Part shown: in pieces, positions 63,456 through 64,000 of the stretch
Position numbering within the stretch: position 1 is the first letter of the stretch
Layout of the letters: every line of letters begins with the position of its first letter
Assembly (NCBI GenBank): GCA_019635535.1
Contig: JAHBZH010000001.1
Location: forward strand, 2,074,995 to 2,138,994
Direction of reading: 5' to 3'
Length of the DNA: 64,000 nucleotides
From: Sphingomonas sp.
GTDB lineage: Bacteria; Pseudomonadota; Alphaproteobacteria; Sphingomonadales; Sphingomonadaceae
Position numbers and translations under genes: made by a program
The notes under the pieces: generated by a model
Told to the model about the DNA's origin: nothing
Database searches by the model: none
What the model saw: the letters and a program-made list of their open reading frames with translations, nothing else

Positions 63456-64000
63456 TCAGCGCATCAGCACCAGCTCCTCCGACATGGTCGGGTGGAGCGC
63501 GATCGTTTCGTCGAACTGGGCCTTGGTGAGGCCGGCCTTCACGGCGATCGCGGCGGCCTGGAGGATTTCGGGAGCGTCGGGGCCGATCATGTGGAGGCCG
63601 ACCACCTTGTCGGTGCCTTCGTCGACGATCAGCTTGTAGAGCGAGCGTTCGTTGCGGCCGGCCAGCACGTTCTTCATCGGCCGGAAATCCGACGTGAAGG
63701 TCCGCACCGAGCCCAATTTGTTGCGCGCCTCCCCCTCCGTCATGCCGACGCCGGCGATCGGCGGGTGGCTGAAGACGGCGGCCGGGATGTTCGCATAATC
63801 GACGCGGGTCGGCTTGTCGCCGAACACGGTGTCGGCGAAGGCCTGTCCCTCGCGGATCGCGACCGGAGTGAGCTGCACCCGGTCGGTCACGTCGCCGATC
63901 GCGTAGATGCTCGGCACCGAGGACTGATTGTCCTCGTCCACCAGCACCGCGCCGTTCTTGCCGAGCTCGACGCCCGCCGCCTCCAGCCCCAGCCCCGCCG
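63456..64000 (-). CDS. gor: glutathione-disulfide reductase, 5' end cut by window edge
   Basis: The C-terminal ~181 residues of a pyridine-nucleotide-disulfide oxidoreductase. Visible: the SVPSIYAIGDVTDRVQLTPVA FAD block and the dimerisation domain with VFSHPPIAGVGMTEGEA, GLHMIGPDAPEILQ, and the final ALHPTMSEELVLMR motif whose His-Pro and Glu are the active-site base pair contributed to the partner subunit. TPVAIREGQAFADTVFG and HPTMSEE fit glutathione reductase over lipoamide or mercuric reductase. The start and redox Cys pair lie beyond base 64000. Convergent with the S41 gene (3 bp). Confidence 0.9.
   Translation of the reverse strand, partial: AGLGLEAAGVELGKNGAVLVDEDNQSSVPSIYAIGDVTDRVQLTPVAIREGQAFADTVFGDKPTRVDYANIPAAVFSHPPIAGVGMTEGEARNKLGSVRTFTSDFRPMKNVLAGRNERSLYKLIVDEGTDKVVGLHMIGPDAPEILQAAAIAVKAGLTKAQFDETIALHPTMSEELVLMR

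Overview
The window reads as a chromosomal stretch of a high-GC alphaproteobacterium, most likely a sphingomonad (order Sphingomonadales). The basis is the gene families present (TonB receptors, prolyl-oligopeptidases, a fused 2-oxoacid dehydrogenase E1, many CoA-pathway enzymes), very dense GC-rich coding, and three families of short palindromic repeats of a kind common in sphingomonad genomes. This is an inference; there is no rRNA or other decisive marker. I see no prophage, insertion sequence, CRISPR array or plasmid function. No stretch longer than 300 bases lacks a gene; the longest gaps are 13669-13942 (two Zur-like sites) and 54560-54835 (AT-richer, a tandem repeat, nothing else recognised).

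Layout. 1-10447: two secreted peptidases, agmatine deiminase plus N-carbamoylputrescine amidase (agmatine to putrescine), a family-5 uracil-DNA glycosylase, folK, tRNA-Lys, a TPR-cyclase protein and an OmpR-type two-component pair. 10452-15037: a small conserved protein, an EF-hand protein, a zinc-type TonB receptor and a class A beta-lactamase-like hydrolase. 15078-24156: a phenylacetate (paa) degradation cluster with its TetR regulator. 24156-30630: glutamine cyclotransferase, a membrane protein, then an Lrp-controlled operon of aromatic aminotransferase, fused E1 and E2. 30635-33761: AraC and BlaI/CopY-type regulators, a cytochrome b561/c' pair and a glycine-zipper protein. 33978-40198: a telA operon with two related membrane proteins, an alpha/beta hydrolase, an SdpR/SdpI-like pair and a bile-acid-symporter-family transporter. 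40416-47561: a class I aminotransferase, a Gly/Ala-rich exported protein, a subtilase divergent from an ECF sigma/anti-sigma pair, a SleB-type cell wall hydrolase and an unknown exported protein. 47611-57150: acs, glk, an acyl-CoA dehydrogenase/CoA-transferase/SDR operon, PilZ, UPF0178 and a thiolase. 57287-64000: a small protein, a phytoene-dehydrogenase-like enzyme, a membrane ClpP-like protein, a TonB-C-domain protein, a second Lrp regulator divergent from an S41 peptidase, and the 3' part of glutathione reductase.

Two themes stand out. First, palindromic repeats are inserted in frame inside protein genes: clearly in paaC, paaD and the linker of the dehydrogenase E2, and probably in aguA. 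The paa cluster alone holds five elements of three families. Second, the paa cluster lacks phenylacetate-CoA ligase (paaK) in this window, but sits beside an aromatic aminotransferase and a complete 2-oxoacid dehydrogenase E1/E2 set under an Lrp regulator. This suggests phenylalanine could be fed in as phenylpyruvate and then phenylacetyl-CoA without a ligase; that is a hypothesis.

Several operators can be read directly and matched to adjacent regulators: a TetR palindrome at paaA, a TACA-N2-TGTA box beside the BlaI/CopY homologue, two Lrp palindromes, an SdpR palindrome, Zur-like boxes before the zinc receptor, and 10-bp-phased GACA repeats before both the response regulator and the EF-hand gene.
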